Made by a program: the position numbers and the translations under genes
Notes under the pieces: model-generated
The model's database searches: none
What the model saw: only the letters and a program-made list of their open reading frames with translations
Told to the model about the DNA's origin: nothing
Shown here: piece after piece, positions 47,361 through 55,469 of the stretch
Position numbering within the stretch: position 1 is the first letter of the stretch
How the letters are laid out: every line of letters starts with the position of its first letter
Assembly (NCBI RefSeq): GCF_012922555.1
Contig: NZ_WIPK01000006.1
Span: forward strand, 1 to 64,000
Direction: 5' to 3'
DNA length: 64,000 nt
Source: Paraclostridium dentum
Lineage (GTDB): Bacteria > Bacillota > Clostridia > Peptostreptococcales > Peptostreptococcaceae

Positions 47361-47516
47361 CACGTTGTAAGGTTCTTATATGTCTTTGTACTTCATAGTA
47401 TATATTATTCATAATTGTTAATTTTGCTACACTTTAATTTGAAAGATAAGTAACACTTATTATTTATTTTTATAATATATTATTAAGTTAGTTTATACTT
47501 TTCAAGGGGGTATTTT

Positions 47517-47837
47517 ATGAATATTAATGATAAGGCAAAAGATTTAGCATTGTGCATAAGAAATACTAGCGAGTTTAAAACTATGAATAAAGCAAAGAAA
47601 GATCTTGATAGAAATTCAACTTTAAGAAAACAATTTGATGAATATGTAAAAAAGAAAAACCTTATATATTCTAGATATAAGATAGAGGATGCATCAAAAA
47701 AAATAAGTCAATTAAATAGAGACTATGATAAATTTTTTAATCATCCTCTAGTTTCTAATTATATGAATGCAAATAGGAATTTTAATACGATGATGGAAAA
47801 CTTATATAAACAAATAGAATCTGAATTAACTAAATAA
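47517..47837 (+). CDS. YlbF/YmcA-family (DUF964) protein
   Basis: A 106-residue, all-helical protein. The pattern AKDLALCIRNTSEFKTMNKAKKDLDRN with a helical hairpin and the C-terminal PLVSNYMNANRNFNTMMENLYKQIES is typical of the YlbF family. In Bacillus, YlbF, YmcA and YaaT form a complex that steers RNase Y and affects competence, biofilm and sporulation. YmcA and YaaT are not in the window. ATG follows GGGGG and a bidirectional terminator follows. Confidence 0.88.
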   Translation: MNINDKAKDLALCIRNTSEFKTMNKAKKDLDRNSTLRKQFDEYVKKKNLIYSRYKIEDASKKISQLNRDYDKFFNHPLVSNYMNANRNFNTMMENLYKQIESELTK

Positions 47838-47840
47838 AAA

Positions 47841-47875
47841 ATAAAAGAGACGATTACGTCTCTTTTATTTTTCAA
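47841..47875. terminator. Bidirectional terminator after ylbF-like gene
   Basis: AAATAAAAGAGACG / CGTCTCTTTTATTT arms with an ATTA loop, overlapping the stop region of the convergent M15 peptidase gene. Confidence 0.93.
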
Positions 47876-48563
47876 AGTGTTGATAGTCTTTTAAATTAGA
47901 CCATTCTCCACCCCATGTCCACCCTCTTTTAGTAAAGGCATTATAGCATGCATCACCCTTTTTTATCATCCCCTTAATATTTTCATTTCTTTCTATGTAA
48001 TCTTGACCTTTCTTAGGGCTTACAACTCCATTTTTGACCATAGGATTAATAAGAGGATTTATATCTATAGCTAATCCTTTTGAATGGTTTGATAATACTT
48101 TTGATCCGTCTACAACCCTATAACAAAACGAAGATGTATTATTATCGGACATAGATAATTCATCGTCTGCACCATAATTATCAATTATACTTACTTTTTC
48201 TATAGGATACTTATTTTCATAAAGTTCTTTAAATATATCTATAACTTCTTTCGATACCTTTTTACTAACTACCATATCTCCTATGTGTGGCTTATTATCA
48301 AATCCATAGTATGTTATTTTTAAATAATCCAAAGAATCTTTATCAACAGAATCTTTATCAGGAATAGAGTTCCCAATCATCTTTTCATATATATTATCTG
48401 GAATATTTCGAACTTCAAATAAAGGTTTAAATTCTTCTTTCTCTATTTTTTTAGTTACTTTTTCCTCATTAGATTCTTTCTTTTCATTAAATGTATTACA
48501 CCCAATACATACTAAAATCACGCAACTAATTATAGCTACGTATAAAATTTTTTTTAAAGACAT
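47865..48563 (-). CDS. M15-type peptidoglycan peptidase lipoprotein
   Basis: A 232-residue lipoprotein. The lipobox is VCIGC (Cys about 22), followed by a Glu/Lys-rich linker. The catalytic domain has the M15 zinc motif SNHSKGLAIDINPL (H-x-x-G-x-A-x-D) and a C-terminal WGGEWSNLKDYQHFE whose His completes the zinc site. Homologues cleave L-Ala-D-Glu or D-Ala-D-Ala bonds in peptidoglycan (M15C group). It should act on the outer surface of the membrane in wall turnover. Confidence 0.9.
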   Translation of the reverse strand: MSLKKILYVAIISCVILVCIGCNTFNEKKESNEEKVTKKIEKEEFKPLFEVRNIPDNIYEKMIGNSIPDKDSVDKDSLDYLKITYYGFDNKPHIGDMVVSKKVSKEVIDIFKELYENKYPIEKVSIIDNYGADDELSMSDNNTSSFCYRVVDGSKVLSNHSKGLAIDINPLINPMVKNGVVSPKKGQDYIERNENIKGMIKKGDACYNAFTKRGWTWGGEWSNLKDYQHFEK

Positions 48564-48625
48564 TATAGCTTTTCCTTTCTCTAATTAAAATTAACTATAC
48601 ATATATTATATTATTATTTTACGCC

Positions 48626-48672
48626 AAAAAAATCAAAGCTCATAGCTAATAACTATGAGCTTTGATTTTTTT
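48626..48672 (-). terminator. Terminator of the cysteine-rich protein gene
   Basis: ATCAAAGCTCATAG / CTATGAGCTTTGAT arms, a 7-base loop and T7, just after the stop at 48679. Confidence 0.93.
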
Positions 48673-48678
48673 ATTTAA

Positions 48679-49896
48679 TTAATCCTCTAAATTATACATC
48701 ATATTGTTCATCATATTTTGCATATACATATAATAGTTCATCCACATATCTTGCATTTCTTCCATTCCCATATTTTCCATATACATATATGGCTCATCCA
48801 TTGATGGATATTTATTTGCAAACTCACCCATATATTGCATTGGTTCCATATTATATATAGGATTTATATATAATCCAGTTTCCTCTTCTTTGATTAACAT
48901 TATATCGTCTAAATTACAATATTCATCATCATTTTGATTATTGTTGTGTCCATTGCAGAAATTAAATTCACATCCACATGATTGTTTCACTTCTTTTTTA
49001 GGTTTACAATAAGTTGGACTTACATATTTAGGTTCGCATGTACAACTTGGTTTTTCTTCTTTACATGTGTTAATTGGTTTACATGATTTTTCTTCTTTAC
49101 ATGTATGAATTGGTTTGCATGGCTTACATGATTTCTTTTCTTTACATGGTTCTTCTATTCCTAAATCCACGTAGCAAGATTTTTTCGGCTTACAGTCTTC
49201 CATTTCATAACATCCTGCAATTTTTTCTTGGCATTTTTTCATCATATCTTCACATTTTTTAGATTTACCTTCGTATTCTTTTATCTTTTCTCCAGCAACT
49301 TTGTAGCACTTCATAGCCTTTTCATCACACTTCATAGCTTGAGAATATAGACATTTTGCTTGTTCATTTACATTTTGAGATTTTTCATATAAGCATTTAG
49401 CTTTTTCACAGTATTGTTCTGCTTCATCTCCTGCTTGCTCCGCTTCTTTGTATAAACATTTCGCTCTTGCACAAAGATCTTCCGATTTACATAAAAGTTG
49501 ATTCGCTTGTTTTCTAAGTTTTTCAGCTTCTGTTTCATTATCCATAGACTCTTTAGCTAATTTTTTAGCTTTAGCTTCTAACGCTTTAGCTTTTTTATCA
49601 AATTCTTTAGCTTCTTCATATGACTCTACAGCCAAGCATTCACAATCTAAAGCTTTTTTAAATAATCTCTCAGCTTCTTGTGCTAACTTAACACATGTAT
49701 CATCAAATTTTATTTCACAATCATCACATGGCCCTGGAGGACAGCAAGTTGGTTCTAATTTTTTTACCGGTTCACATTTTTTATAAACTGGTTTTTTGCA
49801 TGGTTCACAGTAGCTTTCTTTTTCTTTTTTTGGATTGCAACCTATATTTACAGAACAGCTATTATAACATTTTTTCTTTTTTCTCATTGTACTCAT
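48679..49896 (-). CDS. Cysteine-rich coiled-coil protein, probable spore coat/exosporium component
   Basis: A 405-residue protein with 39 cysteines by my count, or nearly one in ten residues. An N-terminal basic Cys-rich segment (to about residue 65) precedes a helical region of about 150 residues. There AKCLY units recur at multiples of seven or close to it, so cysteines lie along one face of a coiled coil. Next come CK/PCKPI-type repeats (CKEEKSCKPI, CKEEKPSC), and finally a Cys-poor, Met/Tyr-rich tail. It has no signal peptide. Composition and possible mother-cell (sigma-K-like) promoter suggest a disulfide-crosslinked spore-surface protein, functionally like C. difficile CdeC. Orthology is not claimed. 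Monocistronic. Confidence 0.75.
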   Translation of the reverse strand: MSTMRKKKKCYNSCSVNIGCNPKKEKESYCEPCKKPVYKKCEPVKKLEPTCCPPGPCDDCEIKFDDTCVKLAQEAERLFKKALDCECLAVESYEEAKEFDKKAKALEAKAKKLAKESMDNETEAEKLRKQANQLLCKSEDLCARAKCLYKEAEQAGDEAEQYCEKAKCLYEKSQNVNEQAKCLYSQAMKCDEKAMKCYKVAGEKIKEYEGKSKKCEDMMKKCQEKIAGCYEMEDCKPKKSCYVDLGIEEPCKEKKSCKPCKPIHTCKEEKSCKPINTCKEEKPSCTCEPKYVSPTYCKPKKEVKQSCGCEFNFCNGHNNNQNDDEYCNLDDIMLIKEEETGLYINPIYNMEPMQYMGEFANKYPSMDEPYMYMENMGMEEMQDMWMNYYMYMQNMMNNMMYNLED

Positions 49897-49949
49897 AGCT
49901 AGTCAAAACCCCTTTGTTGTATTTTATTTTAACTAAGCAAATTAATATG

Positions 49950-49987
49950 CTTAATACTAATTATATGAAAGTATCTTTGTGTGGTTA
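49950..49987 (-). promoter_or_regulatory. Possible sigma-K-type promoter of the cysteine-rich protein
   Basis: Minus strand AC (49985-49984), 16 bp, CATATAATTA (49967-49958), resembling the sigma-K/E pattern CATA-N3-TA preceded by AC. Matches this short also arise by chance in AT-rich DNA. Confidence 0.3.
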
Positions 49988-50127
49988 CTAATAATATCTA
50001 AAATATATACAAAAATTACCTTTAAATTTATTTTTTTCTTACTATAAATTTTCTTTTATTACATAAGATATATATGAATTAAAATTTATATCAAAACACT
50101 AAATTATAGTTGATTGGAGTGATTAAT

Positions 50128-50636
50128 TTGAATAATAACAAAATAAATAATGAAAACATTAATAATCAAATTGATGATTATACTAAAAAAGGACAAGAGT
50201 ATATAGAAAAAGCTGAACAAAAAGCTAGTGACCTTTTATCAAAAGCTAATGGTGTTGCGCATGATGTGGTTGATAAAACAAACGACATGGCTGAAGATGT
50301 GGAAAATGCAGTAAAAAAAAAGACAACTATGAGTCTAAAGTAGACTATCCTTATGATGAATGTTGCTGTGGTACAAGTTTTGAGTGTTTTGATGAGCCAA
50401 AAACTACAGTTGACTATATAAAGGATTATGCTAAAGAACATCCTGTAATGACAGCTACAGCAGTTTCTGCTACAGTCTTAACAGGTCTTAGCTTAGTTAG
50501 TCCAAAAACAAGAAAAGTAACTGTACCTGTTGCTAAATATGCAGTTAAGCAACAAGCAAAATTCACTTTAGGAGTTGGAATGTTAGCTATGGCTACTTAT
50601 TTGTCAAATAAATCTGACTTTAACTCTTATAATTAA
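50128..50636 (+). CDS. Small helical/membrane protein encoded in two frames across an A9 run
   Basis: Two consecutive frames look like one gene. Frame one starts at TTG 50128 (GGAG site) and gives a helical, YtxH-like segment (DLLSKANGVAHDVVDKTNDMAEDVENAV) that ends at TAG 50341-50343. At gt-A9-gac (about 50311-50321) a -1 slip, or one extra A, joins frame two. Frame two continues DNYESKVDYPYDECCCGTSFEC, then a hydrophobic region ending in NSYN at 50636. The combined product would be about 169 residues with a CCC motif. The cause is unresolved: programmed slippage, a true pseudogene, or an error in this sequence. Confidence 0.62.
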
Positions 50637-50637
50637 T

Positions 50638-50670
50638 AAAAAAAGGAGCTTTTAAAGCTCCTTTTTAAAT
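50638..50670. terminator. Bidirectional terminator after the frameshifted gene
   Basis: AAAAGGAGC / GCTCCTTTT arms with a TTTTAAA loop and A and T runs, between convergent genes. Confidence 0.9.
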
Positions 50671-51663
50671 ATTTCTAATATTTATTATTTGTGATTTTAT
50701 ATCTACATTATATTTATTTTGATTTTCTTCATTTTGTTTTATAGTTCCATTAAATTTTTTCATAGGTTCCTGATTATTATCTTGTTCATCTTCAAAGTAT
50801 ATATTCTCAGATGCATCTAAATTAAATTCTATATTATATTTATCCGTAGGTAAATCTAAATACGTCATTCCATTTTTATTGTCTATATTTAATTTTTTTG
50901 CAATAGGAACTGTAGATTCTATGTTTATACTAGGTGAATATTTTGTTGCTATTATATTAAATGTTTCTGGTATAAAGTTTTCTATATTTTCAATAAATAC
51001 ATCATCAGGCATAGATTGTAAATATACTCCTGCAGTAGTACTTATATTTATATTCTTTATTCCTAATATTTCACTAGCTTTTAGATTTATATCTCCATTT
51101 GAACTTATAGTTAAGTTCTCTAAACTTTTAACTTCTTTTGGTAATGTTATTTGACTGTATTCAGTTGAAAAAGTTACTCTTTCATTTAATACATCCTTAT
51201 CCGCTATAATTAGATCTCCATATCTAGTTTTAGCTTGTATATCTACATTATTTGGAACATACACAATTATTTTATTTGAAGCTAAGTTTAGCATGTTTAT
51301 TACAGCATCCCCAAATCCCTGAATTTCCATATCTATATGTCTATTTTCTTCATTCTGTTTTATATCAAATGTGTTTTCTTTGTTATCTATAGTCAGTGTA
51401 TTATTATTTAAAGTACCTACTTGAACAATTTTAAGTTTGTCAGAGTTGATTTTTTTAATTTCTACGTTTATATTTTTAGTGTCTATGTCTAATTGTTTTA
51501 CATCAACCTGCTTTTCATATATTGTAACTTTTTCACTTGCTTTTTTTGCACATTCATTTATATAGTTAGTTGCAAATGGTACTGCAGCTATCGATGATGA
51601 TATAGTCCCTATAATTCCTATAGCAATCAATATAACTGCAAATATAGTTATTTTTTTATTCAT
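50665..51663 (-). CDS. DUF4097-type beta-strand repeat membrane protein
   Basis: A 332-residue protein with an N-terminal membrane segment (about residues 5-25) and a long beta-helix-like external region with repeated I-x-I-x-x patterns (LTISSNGDINLKASE, MTYLDLPTDKYNIEFN). This is the usual third gene of PadR-DUF1700-DUF4097 operons. It overlaps the DUF1700 stop, so it is translationally coupled. Function is unknown; members are thought to sense or buffer envelope stress. Ends in the terminator at 50638-50670. Confidence 0.86.
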   Translation of the reverse strand: MNKKITIFAVILIAIGIIGTISSSIAAVPFATNYINECAKKASEKVTIYEKQVDVKQLDIDTKNINVEIKKINSDKLKIVQVGTLNNNTLTIDNKENTFDIKQNEENRHIDMEIQGFGDAVINMLNLASNKIIVYVPNNVDIQAKTRYGDLIIADKDVLNERVTFSTEYSQITLPKEVKSLENLTISSNGDINLKASEILGIKNINISTTAGVYLQSMPDDVFIENIENFIPETFNIIATKYSPSINIESTVPIAKKLNIDNKNGMTYLDLPTDKYNIEFNLDASENIYFEDEQDNNQEPMKKFNGTIKQNEENQNKYNVDIKSQIINIRNI

Positions 51664-52372
51664 CTATATCATCTCCTTTATAATTTATTTTGTTTTCTTT
51701 TGCATGGATATATTTTTTCTTATTTCTTAACCAATTTATATATTGCTTATATATTTTTTTTCCTAGCTTCATAATATATAAATAAACCTGTACTACTAAT
51801 ATATCAAATCCTATAATTCCTATACTAGAAAATACTATAAGTGCAGCTATAGAGCTGTCTAATCCTAATAATGGTCCTGAAGTTCCTAATAACGCGATAA
51901 ATGCTATGTTTAATGCCCCAATAGTTAATCCTGCACTTGCCATCATTAATATAAATAAAACCCAAATACACATTAATCCAAAACTCAAACAAGCTAGTAG
52001 TACTTTTATAAGTTTAGTTGATAATCCCTCATCATCATTTTTTAAATTTGGAGTTAACTTATTATTTATAACATCTTTAGTTTTATAGTAACTGTCTTTT
52101 AATCTTATTTTGACTTGGTTTACACCGTCATGAAATTTATCAAATTTTTTGTTGCTATTATTAATTTTGCTTTCTTTCATCTCTCCTACTAAATCTCTAA
52201 CTATAGATTTAGGTGATCCTAATGATTCTATAATTTGTAAGTCACTTTTTCCTTCTATTTCTCCATCTATAAAGTATTCTTCATAATCTCTTAATATATC
52301 ATTGACCTCATCATCAGAAAAGTGATTAGATAAATAGTCTTTTAATATTTCTAAAAATTCTCTTTTATTCAA
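51656..52372 (-). CDS. DUF1700 family membrane protein
   Basis: A 238-residue protein. The cytoplasmic N-terminal half has the DUF1700 opening MNKREFLEILKDYLSNHFSDDEVNDILRDYEEYFIDG, then DLQIIESLGSPKSIVRDLVGE. It has about four membrane helices after residue 120 and a Lys-rich tail. It follows padR by 13 bp. The family is paired with PadR regulators in Firmicutes and its function is unresolved. Confidence 0.9.
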   Translation of the reverse strand: MNKREFLEILKDYLSNHFSDDEVNDILRDYEEYFIDGEIEGKSDLQIIESLGSPKSIVRDLVGEMKESKINNSNKKFDKFHDGVNQVKIRLKDSYYKTKDVINNKLTPNLKNDDEGLSTKLIKVLLACLSFGLMCIWVLFILMMASAGLTIGALNIAFIALLGTSGPLLGLDSSIAALIVFSSIGIIGFDILVVQVYLYIMKLGKKIYKQYINWLRNKKKYIHAKENKINYKGDDIDE

Positions 52373-52385
52373 CCTTAATACCTCC

Positions 52386-52697
52386 TTAATCTAAATTAAT
52401 AAGATAATCTACTGCGTTGGTAAAGTTTTTCCATTCTTTTATAAGACTTATTAAATTTTCTTTACCTAACCCCGTTATCTTGTAATACTTTCTAGCTGGC
52501 CCTTCATTTGATTCTAATATATATGTCTCAAAATACCCTTCTTTAGTCAAACGTCTAAGTAAAGGATATATAGTTCCTTCATTCACTTCTATAACCTTAG
52601 AAATGTTTTGAACTATTTCATATCCATACATATCTTTTTTAGATATAAGAGCTAGAACACATATCTCTAAAACACCTTTTTTGAATTGTGTATTCAT
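52386..52697 (-). CDS. PadR-family transcriptional regulator
   Basis: A 103-residue small PadR (subfamily 2). The winged helix-turn-helix runs through LEICVLALISKKDMYGYEIVQNIS and EGTIYPLLRRLTKEGYFETY, and a short C-terminal dimer helix follows. It should repress its own operon (DUF1700, DUF4097). A dyad (TACTAT-N7-ATAGTA, 52725-52743) lies just upstream of the gene and is a candidate operator. The ATG follows AAGGATGGAG. Confidence 0.93.
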   Translation of the reverse strand: MNTQFKKGVLEICVLALISKKDMYGYEIVQNISKVIEVNEGTIYPLLRRLTKEGYFETYILESNEGPARKYYKITGLGKENLISLIKEWKNFTNAVDYLINLD

Positions 52698-52844
52698 TTA
52701 CTCCATCCTTTCTATAAAAATAACTACTATGCTTTATATAGTACCTTGTTTAATCATCGTCATAATCATATGATAGCACACTACTGTGCGCTACACAATA
52801 CCTTGTTAAATTTTTTATTCCACTACCCTTACTCCCTCTCACTA
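52698..52844. promoter_or_regulatory. Upstream control region of padR
   Basis: No gene. On the minus strand it contains the dyad TACTATgctttatATAGTA (52725-52743), a short inverted repeat GCACA-CTAC-TGTGC (52776-52789), and two direct copies of TACCTTGTTTAA / TACCTTGTTAAA (52742-52753 and 52799-52810), 57 bp apart. These are candidate operators for the PadR regulator. The -35 and -10 are not clear. Confidence 0.45.
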
Positions 52845-52981
52845 AAAAAAGTCGTACTTTATCACAAAGTTTAAGTGCCACTATCTAAATTTAACCGACA
52901 TTTACAGGCATGCTTTTAAGCCTGTATGGAGGAAATTTAGATAGTAGCACTAATTAAAACTTACGAAAAGTACGACTTTTT
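52845..52981 (-). terminator. 137-bp compound hairpin after the M42 peptidase gene
   Basis: Four collinear stem segments: AAAAAGTCGTACTTT / AAAGTACGACTTTTT (15 bp), AAGTTT/AAACTT, AGTGC/GCACT and ACTATCTAAATTT / AAATTTAGATAGT (13 bp). They enclose a 40-base top with its own TACAGGC/GCCTGTA stem. A T7 tract follows on the minus strand, so it can serve as terminator of the M42 gene. Its size is far beyond a normal terminator, so a small inverted-repeat element inserted in or forming the terminator is possible. Confidence 0.7.
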
Positions 52982-52989
52982 AACTTTTA

Positions 52990-54021
52990 TTATTTAACGT
53001 ATTCTGTTACTAATTTTATAGTTTCTATAATAGACTCTAAATTCGTTCTTTCATATCCATGAGATGCAAATATTCCAGCACCTATTAAAGCTGTTTTAAC
53101 ATCATATCCAGCTTTTAACATAGCTCCTGCATCTGATCCGTAATTAGGATAAGTATCAACTTTATATCCTATATTATTATCCTTAGCAATTTGGATAAGT
53201 CTGTTTGTTAATTCATAATCATATGGTCCTCCTGAATCTTTTGCACATATACATACATCGTATTCAGTTGAGTTTTGACCATCTCCTGGGCACCCCATAT
53301 CAATAGCTATAAACTCTTTAGTTTTTTCTGGTACAGCTGCTGATGATCCATGACCAACCTCTTCATAATTACTGAAGAAAAAGTTTACAGTATGTTTTGG
53401 TTTTATTCCAACAAGCTTTAGATACTCTATAACATATAAAGCTGCTGCAACTGAAGCTTTATCGTCTAAATGTCTAGATTTTACAAATCCAGAATCAGTT
53501 ATTTTAACTCTAGGGTCAAAAGATATAAAGTCTCCTACTTCTATTCCTAATTCTTTAGTATCTTCTTTAGAACAAACTTGCTCATCTATAACAACTTCAT
53601 AGTTAGCAGGAACTCTTGGAAGTTCTCTACAGTCAGAGTGTATATGCACAGATGGTTTTATAGTTTGAATAGTACCTTCATAAACCTTTCCACCTCTTGT
53701 ATGTATTTTACAACATTCACCCTCAACTGAAGTCATCATATATCCACCAACTTGAGTTAATGCCAATCTTCCATTTGCTTTAACTTCTTTTACCATTGCC
53801 CCTAATGTATCTACATGGCAAGATAAAGTCTTTTGATATTCATCATCATCACCTTTTATTGTAGCAACTACAGCACCCTTATTTGTTACTTTATAATCAA
53901 CATTTAAAGTTTTTAAAACTCCTGTTATATACTCCATTATATTTTGAGTATAACCAGATGGACTTGGTATATTTAACACTTCCGTTAAATATTTTTTTAC
54001 TAACTCAGATTTATATTCCAT
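52990..54021 (-). CDS. M42-family metallo-aminopeptidase
   Basis: A 343-residue cocatalytic dinuclear-metal peptidase (glutamyl aminopeptidase/endoglucanase-type). Visible ligands are HVDTLGAMV (His), the bridging Asp in RHLDDKAS, the catalytic Glu pair EEVGHGSSA, the Asp in DMGCPGDG, and His in ASHGYER. It trims N-terminal residues of peptides in the cytoplasm, where TET-like dodecamers are typical. No signal peptide. It lies 19 bp downstream of a YjiH-like gene and probably shares its transcript. Confidence 0.93.
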   Translation of the reverse strand: MEYKSELVKKYLTEVLNIPSPSGYTQNIMEYITGVLKTLNVDYKVTNKGAVVATIKGDDDEYQKTLSCHVDTLGAMVKEVKANGRLALTQVGGYMMTSVEGECCKIHTRGGKVYEGTIQTIKPSVHIHSDCRELPRVPANYEVVIDEQVCSKEDTKELGIEVGDFISFDPRVKITDSGFVKSRHLDDKASVAAALYVIEYLKLVGIKPKHTVNFFFSNYEEVGHGSSAAVPEKTKEFIAIDMGCPGDGQNSTEYDVCICAKDSGGPYDYELTNRLIQIAKDNNIGYKVDTYPNYGSDAGAMLKAGYDVKTALIGAGIFASHGYERTNLESIIETIKLVTEYVK

Positions 54022-54040
54022 AACCTAAACCTCCCTATTT

Positions 54041-55375
54041 TTATAAGTTTCCTATAATTAAATAGTAAAATAAATAAATTATTGTCAGAGATATTAATAT
54101 TTTTTCTATTCCAATCACTAAAAGTTCCATTTTTTTAATCGGAATATCAGTACTATCTACATATACCATATTAGTATTAATTGATATCGTTTGCACTATA
54201 GATATTATAAATATTATAAGACCAGATATATCTTTTATATCATTATTTATAAGTTCTATATACCTTCCTCCATTAAACATGCCTAAACATAAAGCTTCGT
54301 TTATTTGAACTTTTGATGGCAAATTAAACATTTCTATAATTGGGTAAGTAATTTCACCTATAGTGTCAATCAATCCTGTATTATTTATTAAAAACTCTCC
54401 TACAAATATAATTATAACTAAATTGGGTAATATTGTCATAATTATATTAAATGATTCTTTAAAATTTTCAAACATGTAAAATATTAACTTATTATTTTTT
54501 TTAGTAGATACATGTCTCCTTATCGCATTTTTAAACTTATCCTTTTTAAAACTACATTCTTTGTAACAGCTTTTGTATAAGTACGATTTTTTCTTAACTT
54601 TTAAAGGCCATATCCTACACATTAAAAAGTTAACAACTAAGGATAAATTTATAACCATAAAAATAGTAAATGCTACAGACTTTAAGCTTAATTCATCTGC
54701 TAAATAGTAACAATTTAAAATACTAGTAAAAGAAAAACAAGAAATCATTATGCACGCTTCACTTTGTCTAAGTTTTCCTTTTTTATATAAATGGCTAGTC
54801 ATAAACATCCCACTAAATATATCTACAAATAAATACACTAATATATTTAATACACATTTTCCACTTAGTTTAAAAGCTTTTTTAGTGTATTTTTGAAAAT
54901 ATGCTTCAAAAATTTCTACTAGACCATACTCTGTTATAAGAGGTAAAAAGAAAGAACTTATTGATAGAATAATCACTGATTTAAACAAAAAATCTCTCAT
55001 AAATAGTAAACTGCTATTATTATATGCCCTAAATTCAATTTTAGAAAAAATTATAAGTATGAATAATATACTTATAGGTTTTATGCACTTTATTATATTA
55101 CTAAGTGCATCATATTCCTTTTCTTTGTGTTTAATTATAGGTAATACAGATCCTATAGATACCATTATAAATAAATACAACTTAATTAATTCTATATACC
55201 TAGATTGAATAAAAAAGTATAAATGATATATAATTGTATTTGTAGAACCTTTTAAATTTATCGGCAAAAAAAATATAAAAATACCACAAATTGAATATAT
55301 TACTATTCTAAATGAATCCATTAATTCAAAATTTTTATATTCATTGCTTTTTTCTTTTGTATCAATTCCTTCCAT
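54041..55375 (-). CDS. YjiH-like nucleoside-recognition (Gate) domain membrane protein
   Basis: A 444-residue integral membrane protein with about ten hydrophobic segments. The opening FRIVIYSICGIFIFFLPINLKGSTN and the C-terminal GEITYPIIEMFNLPSKVQINEALCLGMFNG resemble YjiH, which carries Gate domains. A Lys-rich cytoplasmic loop lies near residues 260-305. Transport function is suspected but unproven. Together with the M42 peptidase gene it may handle a peptide or dipeptide. ATG follows GGAGGT. Confidence 0.72.
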   Translation of the reverse strand: MEGIDTKEKSNEYKNFELMDSFRIVIYSICGIFIFFLPINLKGSTNTIIYHLYFFIQSRYIELIKLYLFIMVSIGSVLPIIKHKEKEYDALSNIIKCIKPISILFILIIFSKIEFRAYNNSSLLFMRDFLFKSVIILSISSFFLPLITEYGLVEIFEAYFQKYTKKAFKLSGKCVLNILVYLFVDIFSGMFMTSHLYKKGKLRQSEACIMISCFSFTSILNCYYLADELSLKSVAFTIFMVINLSLVVNFLMCRIWPLKVKKKSYLYKSCYKECSFKKDKFKNAIRRHVSTKKNNKLIFYMFENFKESFNIIMTILPNLVIIIFVGEFLINNTGLIDTIGEITYPIIEMFNLPSKVQINEALCLGMFNGGRYIELINNDIKDISGLIIFIISIVQTISINTNMVYVDSTDIPIKKMELLVIGIEKILISLTIIYLFYYLIIGNL

Positions 55376-55469
55376 CCATTACCTCCATACATATAATATA
55401 TAATTGATTTAATATTTATATAAATGTATAATACTATCATTAATTAAATTTTAAAAAAGAGGTGATATA

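Noticed and set aside
48679-49896. Orthology of the cysteine-rich protein with C. difficile CdeC
   Set aside because: Size and cysteine content are similar, but the NPC/CC repeat layout I associate with CdeC is not evident, so only functional resemblance is suggested.
52686-52874. 62-residue frame over the padR upstream region
   Set aside because: Runs through the padR promoter region and into the compound hairpin, with no start signals and no coding character.
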